This document shows, piece by piece, positions 44,714 through 53,280 of a DNA stretch of 64,000 nt (positions are counted from its first letter, which is position 1; each line of letters starts with the position of its first letter). The stretch lies in the NCBI GenBank assembly GCA_963803755.1, contig CAWDNP010000003.1, forward strand, positions 270,260 through 334,259. The letters run 5' to 3'. Position numbers and translations under genes: made by a program. Origin of the DNA: CAVUPF01 sp963803755 (GTDB lineage: Bacteria > Actinomycetota > Thermoleophilia > Solirubrobacterales > 70-9). The notes under the pieces were generated by a model that saw nothing but the letters and a program-made list of their open reading frames with translations, made no database searches and was not told the origin of the DNA.

Positions 44714-45367
44714 TCAGCCTGGGCGGGGGAGGGTCGTCTGGGCGCTGGGGTCGGGCTCGACCGGGTCGGGCCAGCGCAGCTCCTTCGGCGCCTCTCGCAT
44801 CCTGATCACCCGGGCGGGCACGCCTGCCACGACGGCGTTGGCGGGGACGTCTTTGGTCACGACCGAGTTGGCCCCGATGATCGAGTTGTCGCCCACCCTG
44901 ACCCCGCGAAGGACGCAGGCGCCGTAGCCGACCCAGACGTTGGAGCCGACCTCGACGTCGCGCTTGTAGATGCCCTGGACGCGGATCGGTCGCTCGACCT
45001 CGACGACGCCATGGTCGAAGTCGATGAACATCGCCCGATCGGCGATCACGCACTGCGCGCCGATCCGCACCCGCTGGTAGGCGGAGATCGTGCACTCCTG
45101 CCCCATCACGGTCTTCTCGCCGATCTCGACCCGGCCCTCGTGGCAGCGGATCTTCGACCCGTCGCCGATCCAGACGAAGCGGCCGAAGCGGATCTCCCCG
45201 CCGCGGCCGATCTGCAGTTCGAGCCGGCGGCCGAGGAAGAGCAGCCCTGACGTCCTCCAGCGCCGCCCTGCCCTGGTCAGGAAGCGACGCCAGAGGTAGC
45301 GCCACAGCAGCCGCCCGTAGCGGGTGTTGAGCATCCCGTGGGTCGCGAGGAAGCGGAGCAGGCGCAT
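44714..45367 (-). CDS. Left-handed beta-helix acyltransferase
   Basis: A 217-residue hexapeptide-repeat acyltransferase. Repeats such as VEIGEKTVMGQECTISAYQR and VEVGSNVWVGYGACVLRGVR, then IIGANSVVTKDVPANAVVAG, match the maltose/galactoside O-acetyltransferase type with its catalytic His in FIDFDHGVVEV. A basic N-terminal part (about 1-45) precedes the helix. It may modify polysaccharide made by nearby glycan genes. Convergent with vapC, 8 bp apart. Confidence 0.87.
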   Translation of the reverse strand: MRLLRFLATHGMLNTRYGRLLWRYLWRRFLTRAGRRWRTSGLLFLGRRLELQIGRGGEIRFGRFVWIGDGSKIRCHEGRVEIGEKTVMGQECTISAYQRVRIGAQCVIADRAMFIDFDHGVVEVERPIRVQGIYKRDVEVGSNVWVGYGACVLRGVRVGDNSIIGANSVVTKDVPANAVVAGVPARVIRMREAPKELRWPDPVEPDPSAQTTLPRPG

Positions 45368-45462
45368 GCGGCGCCGGACTCTAGACTGGGCTGCCTGATG
45401 AGCGCGGAGCTCTCAAGCATCCACATCCGGCTCCCTGCGCCGCGAGCGAAGCGCGCAGCGAC

Positions 45463-46428
45463 GTGATGCCCGACGCCGCCAGATCCGCTTCGTTGGCCGA
45501 GCGGCTGACCGCGGGCGACAAGCGAGCGCTGGCGCGGGCGATCACCCTGATCGAGTCCGACGATCCAGCCGGCTGGGAGCTAGTGCGCGAGGTCTACCCG
45601 CGCACCGGCAGGGCCCGGATCGTCGGCTTCACGGGTCCCCCGGGCGTCGGCAAGAGCACGCTGATCGGCGCGCTGACGGCGGAGCTGCGCAAAGCCGAGC
45701 GGCAGGTAGCGGTGCTCTCGGTCGATCCCTCCAGCCCCTTCACCCGCGGCGCCCTGCTCGGCGATCGCATCCGCCTCTCCGACCACTTCCTCGACTCCGG
45801 CGTCTTCATTCGCTCGATGGCCACGCGGGGGGCGCTCGGCGGGCTCTCCGAGGCCGCCCTGCAGGTGGCGCTGGCGATGGACGCTGCGGGGAAAGACGAC
45901 GTCCTGATCGAGACCGTCGGCGTCGGCCAGGCGGAGATCGACATCGTCGATCACGCCGACACAATCGTGCTGGCGCTGATGCCCGGCTCCGGCGACTCGA
46001 TCCAGGCGCTGAAGGCCGGGGTGATGGAGATCCCCGACATCATCGTCGTCAACAAGGCCGACCACCCGATGACCGACACGATGATGCGCGAGGTGCGCAG
46101 CGTGCTGGGGCTCTCCCAGGACCCCGGCGGCTGGCGGGTGCCGATCCTGCGCACCGAGGCGGTGCGCGGAGAAGGCGTGGGCGAGCTGGCGGCGAAGATC
46201 GATGAGCACCGCGCCCACATCGAGGCGGCGGGGACGCTGGAGGAGCGCCGCGCCCGCAACCTGCGCAGCGAGGTGTTGGGGATCGCCGCCTCGCGGATGC
46301 GCAGGCGCCTCGAGACGACGGTCGCCGATGACCCCGAGGTCGCCGAGCTGCTGGAGCGCGTGGTGCGCCGTGAGCTGGACCCTGCGACCGCCGCCGGCGA
46401 GCTGCTGGAGGCCCAGACCGATGGCTGA
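45463..46428 (+). CDS. meaB: MeaB-type G-protein chaperone of B12 mutase
   Basis: A 321-residue SIMIBI GTPase. P-loop GFTGPPGVGKSTLIGALTAE, LSVDPSSPFTRGALLGDRIR, and NKAD (VVNKADHPMTD) are present. MeaB guards and reloads adenosylcobalamin in methylmalonyl-CoA mutase. The mutase genes lie 13 kb to the right in this window, not adjacent. It overlaps the following PRC-barrel gene by 8 bp. Confidence 0.94.
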   Translation: MMPDAARSASLAERLTAGDKRALARAITLIESDDPAGWELVREVYPRTGRARIVGFTGPPGVGKSTLIGALTAELRKAERQVAVLSVDPSSPFTRGALLGDRIRLSDHFLDSGVFIRSMATRGALGGLSEAALQVALAMDAAGKDDVLIETVGVGQAEIDIVDHADTIVLALMPGSGDSIQALKAGVMEIPDIIVVNKADHPMTDTMMREVRSVLGLSQDPGGWRVPILRTEAVRGEGVGELAAKIDEHRAHIEAAGTLEERRARNLRSEVLGIAASRMRRRLETTVADDPEVAELLERVVRRELDPATAAGELLEAQTDG

Positions 46429-46834
46429 GCCCGCAGCGGCGAGCGCTTCACCGCCGTCTCTGGCAGAGGCGGCGGGGTGGGTCGGCTATGAGGTTGATGA
46501 GATCGACGGCGATGGGGTCGGCCGCGTTCACGGCTTCTTCGTCGACGCGGGCAGCGGCGAGCCGACCTGGCTGGTAGCCGATCTCGGCCGACGCCGCGCC
46601 AGGCTGGTGGCGATCCCGCTGTGCGACTGCGCCGCCGCGTCGGGCCGCGTCTGGGTCGCGCACGGTCAAAAGGCGATCCGAGCCGCGCCGGTCGTCGACC
46701 CCACCCGTCCGCTGCTGCGCGAGCACGAGCTGGCGATCTGCGCCAACTACGGGATCGGCGAGCGGGTAGGGCGCGCCGCGGAGGTGGCCGGGCGCGCCGA
46801 GGGCGCCGTCACCTCGCGGCCTGCATCCAGCTGA
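46421..46834 (+). CDS. PRC-barrel domain protein
   Basis: A 137-residue protein with a PRC-barrel-like core at about 20-85 (GYEVDEIDGDGVGRVHGFFV, EPTWLVADLGRRRARLVAIP), starting inside the meaB end. PRC barrels occur in RNA-processing and photosynthetic reaction-centre proteins and as generic small regulatory domains. The exact role is unknown. Confidence 0.7.
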   Translation: MAEPAAASASPPSLAEAAGWVGYEVDEIDGDGVGRVHGFFVDAGSGEPTWLVADLGRRRARLVAIPLCDCAAASGRVWVAHGQKAIRAAPVVDPTRPLLREHELAICANYGIGERVGRAAEVAGRAEGAVTSRPASS

Positions 46835-46929
46835 GGCCTGGACGCGCGCGGGTGGGCCATCCCCGCGGCACGGCGGCTGAACCGCCCGCCGTCATTTATT
46901 CGTAATGCCTTCGTGGCAAGGTTGAGGCC

Positions 46930-48677
46930 ATGGCATTGCTAATGCTCTTCGGGTTCATCGCCGGCGCCGCCACCGCCGTTCGCCGTGCGTGTTACCGATC
47001 CTGCCGATCGCGCTCTCGGCTGGGGCGACCGGAGGCCGGCGCCGGCCGCTCGGGATCGTCGTCGGGCTGGCTGTCTCCTTCACCTTTGCAATCGTCGCGC
47101 TGGTCTACGTGATCTCGGCGCTCGGCCTGCCCGACGACCTGCTGCGAAAGCTTGCGATCTTCGTCCTGATCGCCTTCGGTATCACTCTGATGATCCCGCC
47201 CCTGGCCGCGCGGCTGGAGGCCTGGCTGAGTCGCTTCGCGGGCCGCGCCGGAGTGGCCGGCCGGGGTGGTGAGGGCTTTTGGTCGGGGACCGCGGTGGGA
47301 GCCAGCCTGGGGCTGGTCTATGCGCCCTGTGCCGGTCCGATCCTCGCCGGGGTGATCACCGTCACGGCGTCGCAGCCGTTCACCGCCGGGCGCCTGGCGG
47401 TGGCGCTCAGCTACGGGATCGGCTCGGCCGCCGTCCTCTACATCCTGATGCTGGGCGGTCGGCGCGTGGTCGCGCCGCTAGCGAGGCGCGGCGTCGGCCT
47501 GCAGGTGGCGATGGGCGCGGTGATGGTGGTGGTCGCCCTGGCGATGCTCGAGAACTACGACGTGCGCTTTGAGAACACCATCGCCGCCGATCTGCCGAGC
47601 TTCCTGATCACTCCCACGCACGGGCTGGAGGACACGGCAGCGGCGCGCAGCGCACTTGAAGAAGTCCGCGGCGAAGCCGCTCACGGGATCGGCGGGCGGG
47701 CGGCGAGCCAGGGCGCGCCGAAGACAGACCCGGCGAGGGGCCTGCCGGTGCTCGGCAAGGCGCCCGAATTCGTCGATACCCAGCAGTGGTTCAACACCCC
47801 CGGCGATCGGCCGCTGACGATGCGCGGCCTGCGCGGCAGGGTGGTGCTGATCGACTTCTGGACCTATAGCTGCATCAACTGCCTGCGTACCCTGCCCTAT
47901 CTGAAGGCGTGGGACGCGCGCTACCGCCGCGACGGGCTGACCATCGTCGGCGTCCACACCCCCGAGTTCCCCTTCGAGCACGAGGCGAGCAACGTCGCCG
48001 AAGCGATCGAACGCAACGGCCTGCACTATCCCGTCGTCCAGGACAACGACTACGGGACCTGGAACGCCTACGGCAACCAGTACTGGCCGGCCGAGTACTT
48101 CATCGACGCCAAGGGCGACGTGCGCTACGTCGACTTCGGCGAAGGCTCCTACGGCAAAAAAGAAGAAGTGATCCGCGAGCTCCTCGCCGAAGCCGGCCAC
48201 CGGGTCTCGGGCCGGGGGCCGGTCGTCCACGCCGTCGCTCCCTCAGCCGGGGTGACGACACCCGAGACCTACCTTGGAGCTGCCCGCGCCGAACGCTTCA
48301 CCAACCCGATCCTCTCCCCCGGGATACACGATTTCGGCAGTCCGCCGACACCGCCCCCCAACGAATTCGCCTACCACGGGCGCTGGAGGATCGGCCTGCA
48401 CGCGGTGACGGCGCTCGGCGGCTCGCTCGATCTCGACTTCGGGGCGCGGCGGGTATACCTGGTGCTGGGCTCGCCCCTTCACAGCCGCCGGATGCGGGTG
48501 CTGCTGGACGGCCGTCCGATCCCGGACCGCTTCGCCGGCTCAGACGTTCACAACGGCGTCGTCGAAGTCTCCTCGCAGCGCCTCTACGAACTCGTCGACC
48601 TGCCCCGGGTCGGCGATCACGTCCTCCGTCTTTTGCCCGAACCGGGGGTGATGGGCTATGCCTTCACCTTTGGCTAG
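46930..48677 (+). CDS. DipZ-like CcdA-thioredoxin fusion (one frameshift)
   Basis: The ATG at 46930 starts a CcdA membrane domain. One base is missing near 46979; restored, FIAGAATAV is followed by SPCVLPILPI, the conserved Cys-Pro of CcdA, and the second Cys is in LGLVYAPCAGPILAGV. About six membrane helices (to residue 200) precede an extracytoplasmic TlpA-like thioredoxin domain with YSCINCLRTLPYL (CxxC) and a C-terminal galactose-binding-like beta domain (about 450-580). The architecture is that of mycobacterial DipZ, which moves reducing power across the membrane. Confidence 0.88.
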
Positions 48678-48699
48678 CCAGGGCGCGACAATCGAAGCG

Positions 48700-49403
48700 A
48701 TGAGCGAGCCCACGCACGGCACGGTTCTCGTGGTCGACGACGAGCCGACGATCGTCGAGGTCGTCGGCCGCTACATGGAGCGAGCGGGATATGAACGCAC
48801 GTGGCCTGCGACGGCCCCGAGGCGCTGCGGGCGGCCGAGCGCCACCAGCCCGACCTGGTCGTGCTCGACGTGATGCTGCCCGGGATCGACGGGATCGAGG
48901 TGATGCGCCGGCTGCACGAGCGCCCAGGCGAGCGGATCGCGGTGATCTTGCTCACCGCACGCGGGGAGGAGTCCGACCGCGTCATCGGCCTGCGCCACGG
49001 GGCCGATGACTACGTGGTGAAGCCGTTCTCTCCCGCCGAGCTGGTGGCCCGGGTGAACGCCGTGCTGCGCCGCCTCTCGCCGCGTCCCGAGGAGGAGGGG
49101 CCGGCGCCAATCGAGCACGGGCCGCTGCGGGTTGAGCCGGCACGGAGGATGGCCTTCCTCGACGGCGAGGAGCTCTCGCTGACCCAGCGCGAGTTCGACC
49201 TGCTCGCTTACCTGGCGGCGCGGCCCGGACGGGTCTTCTCCCGCGACCAGCTGATGGAGGCCGTCTGGGACTTCCCCGTCTTCACCGACACCAGCACCGT
49301 CACCGTCCACGTCCGTCGCCTCCGCGCCAAGCTCGGAGATGACCCCGCCGAGCCCCGCTTCATCGAGACGGTCTGGGGCGTCGGGTACAGGCTGCGGCCA
49401 TGA
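48700..49403 (+). CDS. OmpR/PhoB-family response regulator (one frameshift)
   Basis: From the ATG at 48700: VLVVDDEPTIVEVVGRYMER, then one missing base near 48793, then HVACDGPEALRAAERHQPDL, phospho-acceptor Asp in LVVLDVMLPGIDGIEV, Lys in DDYVVKPFSPAELVARV, and a winged-helix C-terminus (HVRRLRAKLGDDPAEPRFIE). It overlaps the histidine kinase by 4 bp, so the pair is co-translated. Confidence 0.9.
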
Positions 49404-50251
49404 GGCGCGTCGCTCTGATCGCCGTCGCGGCCTTCCTCGCCGGGGCCGCCGCCGTGACGGTCCCCGACCGGATGGGCGCGGCGCAGATCCTCCTTGTCGT
49501 GCTCGCCGCAGCCGGGGCGGCGCTGGCCGCGGCGCTGGCCGTCCGGCTGGTCGTCGAGGAGCGCTCCCATCGCCAGATAGAGGACGCGCGGCGCCAGTTG
49601 ATCGCCGCCGTCTCGCACGACCTGCGCACGCCGCTGGCGTCGCTGCGGCTACTGGTCGAGTCGATCGATGACGGTGTCGCGACCGGCGAGACCCGCGAGC
49701 GCTACCTGCGCGAGACGCGCACCCACGTCGAGGCGCTGACGAGGCTGATCGATGACCTCTTCGAGCTCTCGCGGATCGAGGCCGGCGACATCTCCTGGAC
49801 GATGCGCCAAGTCGAGCTGGGGGAGCTGATCGGTGACACGGTCGCGGCGATGCGCGCCCCCGCGGAGGCCCGGGGCGTGGCGATCAACGCCGAGTTGCCC
49901 CCGAGCGAGGTGGTGGCGATGGTCAACGCCGAGAAGGTGCAGCGCGTTCTCTTCAATCTGATCCAGAACGCGATCCGCCACACCCCGGCCGACGGCAGCG
50001 TCACGGTGCGGGCACGCTCGGGCGCGGCCGGCGTCGAAGTTGAGGTCGCCGACGAAGGGGCGGGGATCCCCGCGGGGCAGGGCGAGCGGGTCTTCGAGGC
50101 CTTCTACCGCGGCGAGGAGGCCCGCGGCGAGGAGGGCGCCGGCCTCGGCCTAGCGATCTCGCGGGCGATCGTCGAGGCCCACGGTGGACGGATCTGGCTG
50201 GAGGAGACGACGCCCGGCACTCGGGTCCGCTTCACCTTGAAGGCGGCATAG
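49400..50251 (+). CDS. Sensor histidine kinase
   Basis: A 283-residue kinase with two N-terminal membrane helices (about 4-22 and 28-48) and almost no external loop. The H-box is AAVSHDLRTPLASLRLL, the N-box NLIQNAIRHTPADG, and the G-boxes DEGAGIP and GAGLGLAISRAIVEAHGG. A sensor domain is lacking, so the signal is probably membrane-borne. It pairs with the preceding regulator. Confidence 0.93.
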   Translation: MRRVALIAVAAFLAGAAAVTVPDRMGAAQILLVVLAAAGAALAAALAVRLVVEERSHRQIEDARRQLIAAVSHDLRTPLASLRLLVESIDDGVATGETRERYLRETRTHVEALTRLIDDLFELSRIEAGDISWTMRQVELGELIGDTVAAMRAPAEARGVAINAELPPSEVVAMVNAEKVQRVLFNLIQNAIRHTPADGSVTVRARSGAAGVEVEVADEGAGIPAGQGERVFEAFYRGEEARGEEGAGLGLAISRAIVEAHGGRIWLEETTPGTRVRFTLKAA

Positions 50252-50396
50252 CCGCGGCCACCGTAGGTGTGCGTATGGGCAGCGGAAGCGGCGCTGCACA
50301 TCTACTCGTCCGGGAAGCGGCCGGTGATCAGCTTTGCTTGGGAATAGCTAGATGTAAGCTTTGTATCAAAAATAAGTCAATAGCGGAGAAAAATGC

Positions 50397-50402
50397 TATA
50401 GT
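50397..50402 (+). promoter_or_regulatory. Probable -10 box of hipBA
   Basis: TATAGT in a strongly AT-rich stretch 20 bp before the hipB start, overlapping the left arm of the inverted repeat. No -35 box is obvious. Confidence 0.45.
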
Positions 50403-50423
50403 GCTTTAAAAGTAAATCACTAT
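50398..50423 (+). promoter_or_regulatory. Inverted-repeat operator overlapping the hipB start
   Basis: ATAGTGCTTT and AAATCACTAT are inverted repeats (9 of 10 matching) with a 6-bp spacer. They cover the -10 region and the first bases of the hipB ATG. HipB proteins repress their own operon through such palindromes, so autoregulation is likely. Confidence 0.6.
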
Positions 50424-50796
50424 GGACATAACAGCTCAGAACACTGATGCAGCGGTCCTGCGGGAGCTTGGCGCTCGCCTGCGTCGTACCCGGCTGGAGC
50501 GCAATCTGAGTCAGGGTCAGCTTGCCAAAGAAGCGGGCGTGGGCAGAATGACCGTCCAGCGCATCGAGGCGGGCGAATCGGCCTCGCTGAGGAGCTTCGT
50601 CCGCGTCCTGCGCGTCCTCGGCTTGCTCGAAGGCATCGATCGGCTGGTTCCCGAGCCCCCACCAAGCCCGATCGACCAGTTGAAACGGCGCAGTGGCCAG
50701 CGACAACGAGCCGGGTCTTCGCGGGGCACCGAGCAACCCGGGCATGAGTCTCCATCGTGGCACTGGGCTGATGAGCGAGGTGGGCGAGAAGCTTGA
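50422..50796 (+). CDS. hipB: HipB-like antitoxin
   Basis: A 124-residue protein with an HTH_3 domain at about 14-70 (LGARLRRTRLERNLSQGQLA, VGRMTVQRIEAGESASLRSF). The tail is hydrophilic and ends with SPSWHWADE. It overlaps hipA by 4 bp. Its AT-rich promoter contrasts with the surrounding GC-rich DNA, which may indicate transfer. Confidence 0.88.
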   Translation: MDITAQNTDAAVLRELGARLRRTRLERNLSQGQLAKEAGVGRMTVQRIEAGESASLRSFVRVLRVLGLLEGIDRLVPEPPPSPIDQLKRRSGQRQRAGSSRGTEQPGHESPSWHWADERGGREA

Positions 50797-52103
50797 GCGA
50801 GCTCGCCGAGGTTCGCCTCTGGGGCACGCGGATCGGCGCCGTGCTGCTGCCCGATGGCCAGAACGTTGCCGTCTTTGAGTACGAGCCGCGGTTCGCATCG
50901 AGCGACATCGAGGTTTCGCCCATCACCATGCCGCTCCAACCCGACAAGCCCTACAGCTTCCCTGAGCTGTCCGAGCAGAGCTTCAAGGGCCTGCCGGGAC
51001 TGCTTGCCGATTCGCTGCCCGATCGCTACGGGAACGCGCTGATCGACGCCTGGCTGGCCACCCAAGGACGGGCCGCCGGCGACTTCAACGCGGTCCAACG
51101 CCTTTGCTACATCGGCAAACGGGGCATGGGGGCACTCGAGTTTGCCCCGTCCAAGGGACCCCGGCCGGCGAGGAGCCGCGACTTAAACATCGAGGCTCTG
51201 GTCGAGCTTGCCTCGGAGGTGATGGCACAGCGCGAGGACCTGGCTACCTCGCTTCAGGGCTCAGACAAGGAGCAGGCCCTCAAGGAGATCCTCAGGGTTG
51301 GCACGTCCGCCGGTGGGGCTCGAGCAAAGGCCTTGATCGCCCTCAACCCGGCGACGAACGAAGTCCGGTCCGGCCAGCTTGATGCCGATCCTGGCTTCGA
51401 GCACTGGATTCTCAAGTTCGACGGCGTCGAAGACAAAAGCCGGGATCTGGGAGATACCCGGGGCTACGGAGCGATCGAGTGGGTCTACTCGCAGATGGCG
51501 CGCAGGGCGGGCATCGAGATGACCGAATGCCGCCTGCTGGCGGAGAACGGCCGCCACCACTTCATGACTCGTCGCTTCGATCGCCTCAACGACGGCTCCA
51601 AGCTCCACATGCAGTCGCTTGCGGCCCTCGCTCATCTTGATTACCGCCAGCCGGGCGCCAACTCCTACGAGCAGGCTTTCCAGGTCATCCGTCGCCTGGG
51701 CCTGCCGATGGCGGCGGTCGAGCAACAGTTCCGCCGCATGACATTCAACGTCATCGCCCGCAACCAGGACGATCACGTCAAGAACATCGCCTTTCTGATG
51801 AGCCGCGCCGGAGAGTGGTCTCTGTCGCCGGCGTTTGACCTCGTCTACTCCTACAACCCGGCGGGCCGCTGGACGGCTCAACACCAGATGTCGATCAACT
51901 CCAAGCGCGACGGCATCACGGTTGAGGATCTTCGCCAGGTATCGGATGTGGCCTCGATGAAGCGGGGTCGAGCCGAGGAGATCCTGGCCGAGGTGACGGA
52001 CGCCGTCCAATCATGGCCGGCGCTTGCCGCCGAAGCAGGAATCGGCGAGGGCCGCATCCATAAAATCGAACAAGCCCATCGGCTGAGCTTGCCTGCCGGC
52101 TAG
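50793..52103 (+). CDS. hipA: HipA-type serine/threonine kinase toxin
   Basis: A 436-residue HipA. The N-terminal subdomain LWGTRIGAVLLPDGQNVAVF is followed by the C-terminal kinase lobe with ARAKALIAL and HWILKFDGV (ATP-binding Lys), HHFMTRRFDR, the catalytic loop VIARNQDDHVKNIAFL and the metal-binding SLSPAFDLVYSYNP. HipA kinases phosphorylate targets such as glutamyl-tRNA synthetase and cause dormancy. The catalytic residues are present. It ends in CTAG, shared with the stop of the convergent acyl-CoA dehydrogenase gene. Confidence 0.93.
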   Translation: MSELAEVRLWGTRIGAVLLPDGQNVAVFEYEPRFASSDIEVSPITMPLQPDKPYSFPELSEQSFKGLPGLLADSLPDRYGNALIDAWLATQGRAAGDFNAVQRLCYIGKRGMGALEFAPSKGPRPARSRDLNIEALVELASEVMAQREDLATSLQGSDKEQALKEILRVGTSAGGARAKALIALNPATNEVRSGQLDADPGFEHWILKFDGVEDKSRDLGDTRGYGAIEWVYSQMARRAGIEMTECRLLAENGRHHFMTRRFDRLNDGSKLHMQSLAALAHLDYRQPGANSYEQAFQVIRRLGLPMAAVEQQFRRMTFNVIARNQDDHVKNIAFLMSRAGEWSLSPAFDLVYSYNPAGRWTAQHQMSINSKRDGITVEDLRQVSDVASMKRGRAEEILAEVTDAVQSWPALAAEAGIGEGRIHKIEQAHRLSLPAG

Positions 52104-53245
52104 CAGCCGAGCTGGCGGGCAATCACCATCTGCTGGACCTCGTCGGTGCCCTCGCCGATCGTGAGGATCTTGGCGTCGCGGTAAAAGCGGCAGACCGGGT
52201 ACTCCTCGATGTAGCCGTAGCCGCCGTGGATCTGCACCGCCTCCTCGGTCGCTCGGACGGCGAGGCGGCCGGTGATCAGCTTCGCCTGGGCGGCGGTCAG
52301 CGTGAACGAGCGCCCGGCGTCCTTCTGAAGGGCGGCGCGCCAGGTGAGCAGCCGAGCTGCCTCGATCTGCGCGGAGAGGTCGGCGATCTTTGCCTGGATC
52401 GACTGGAACTTGGAGATCGGCTGGCCGAACGCCTGGCGCTCCTTCGCGTAGGAGATCGCCTCATCGAGCGCCCCCTGCGCCAGCCCGACCCCCATCGCAG
52501 CGACCCCGATCCGCCCCCCGTCGAGGATGTGGAGGAAGTTCTTGAACCCGTCGCCTCGTCGCCCAAGCAAATTCGATTCCGGCACCCGGCAGTCCTCGAA
52601 GCTGAGGGGACGGGTGTCGGAGGCGTTCCAGCCCATCTTCCGATACGGCTCACCGACCTCATACCCAGGCGTCCCGGTCGGAACGATCACGTTTGAGATC
52701 TCCTTGCGGCCGTTGGACTCCCCGGTGAGCGCGGTGATCGACACGCACCCCGAGATGTCGGTGCCCGAGTTGGTGATGAACTGCTTGGCCCCGTTTACCA
52801 CCCACTCTCCACCATCCAGCTTCGCCGTAGTCCGCACGTTGCCCGCATCCGAGCCGGCCTCAGGCTCGGTCAACCCGAAGGCGGCAAGCCGTTGCCCACT
52901 GCACAACTGCGGAAGCCACTCGGATTTCTGTTCCTCGCTCCCCCACAAATAGATCGGCATCGTCCCCAGGGAGGTGTGCGCCGCCATCGTGATGCAGACC
53001 GAGGAGTCCACTCGCGCCAGCTCTTCGACCGCCAGCGCGTAGGAGAACGTGTCCGCACCCCCGCCCCCGTACTCATGCGGGAACGGGATCCCCATCAGCC
53101 CCAGTCCGCCCATCTGGGCGATGAGCTCGTAGGGAAAGGACTTCGTACGGTCCAGCTCGCCCGCCACGGGAGCCACCTCCTGGCGGGCGAAGTCTCGGAC
53201 GGTCTCGCGCAGCAATCGCTGCTCGTCTGAGAGCTCGAAGTCCAC
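52100..53245 (-). CDS. Acyl-CoA dehydrogenase
   Basis: A 381-residue flavoenzyme that oxidises acyl-CoA and passes electrons to ETF. It shows FGLTEPEAGSDAGNVRTTAK, WVVNGAKQFITNSGTDI, and the C-terminal VQIHGGYGYIEEYPVCRFYR with IGEGTDEVQQMVIARQLG. The catalytic Glu position falls in the YGYIEEY or GEGTDEV regions, depending on subtype. Short-chain or branched-chain substrates are likely, but cannot be fixed. The ETF genes lie 9 kb away. Confidence 0.94.
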   Translation of the reverse strand: MDFELSDEQRLLRETVRDFARQEVAPVAGELDRTKSFPYELIAQMGGLGLMGIPFPHEYGGGGADTFSYALAVEELARVDSSVCITMAAHTSLGTMPIYLWGSEEQKSEWLPQLCSGQRLAAFGLTEPEAGSDAGNVRTTAKLDGGEWVVNGAKQFITNSGTDISGCVSITALTGESNGRKEISNVIVPTGTPGYEVGEPYRKMGWNASDTRPLSFEDCRVPESNLLGRRGDGFKNFLHILDGGRIGVAAMGVGLAQGALDEAISYAKERQAFGQPISKFQSIQAKIADLSAQIEAARLLTWRAALQKDAGRSFTLTAAQAKLITGRLAVRATEEAVQIHGGYGYIEEYPVCRFYRDAKILTIGEGTDEVQQMVIARQLGC

Positions 53246-53280
53246 GGCCGCAGCCTATGGGGTTGCAGCGCGCCTGGCGC

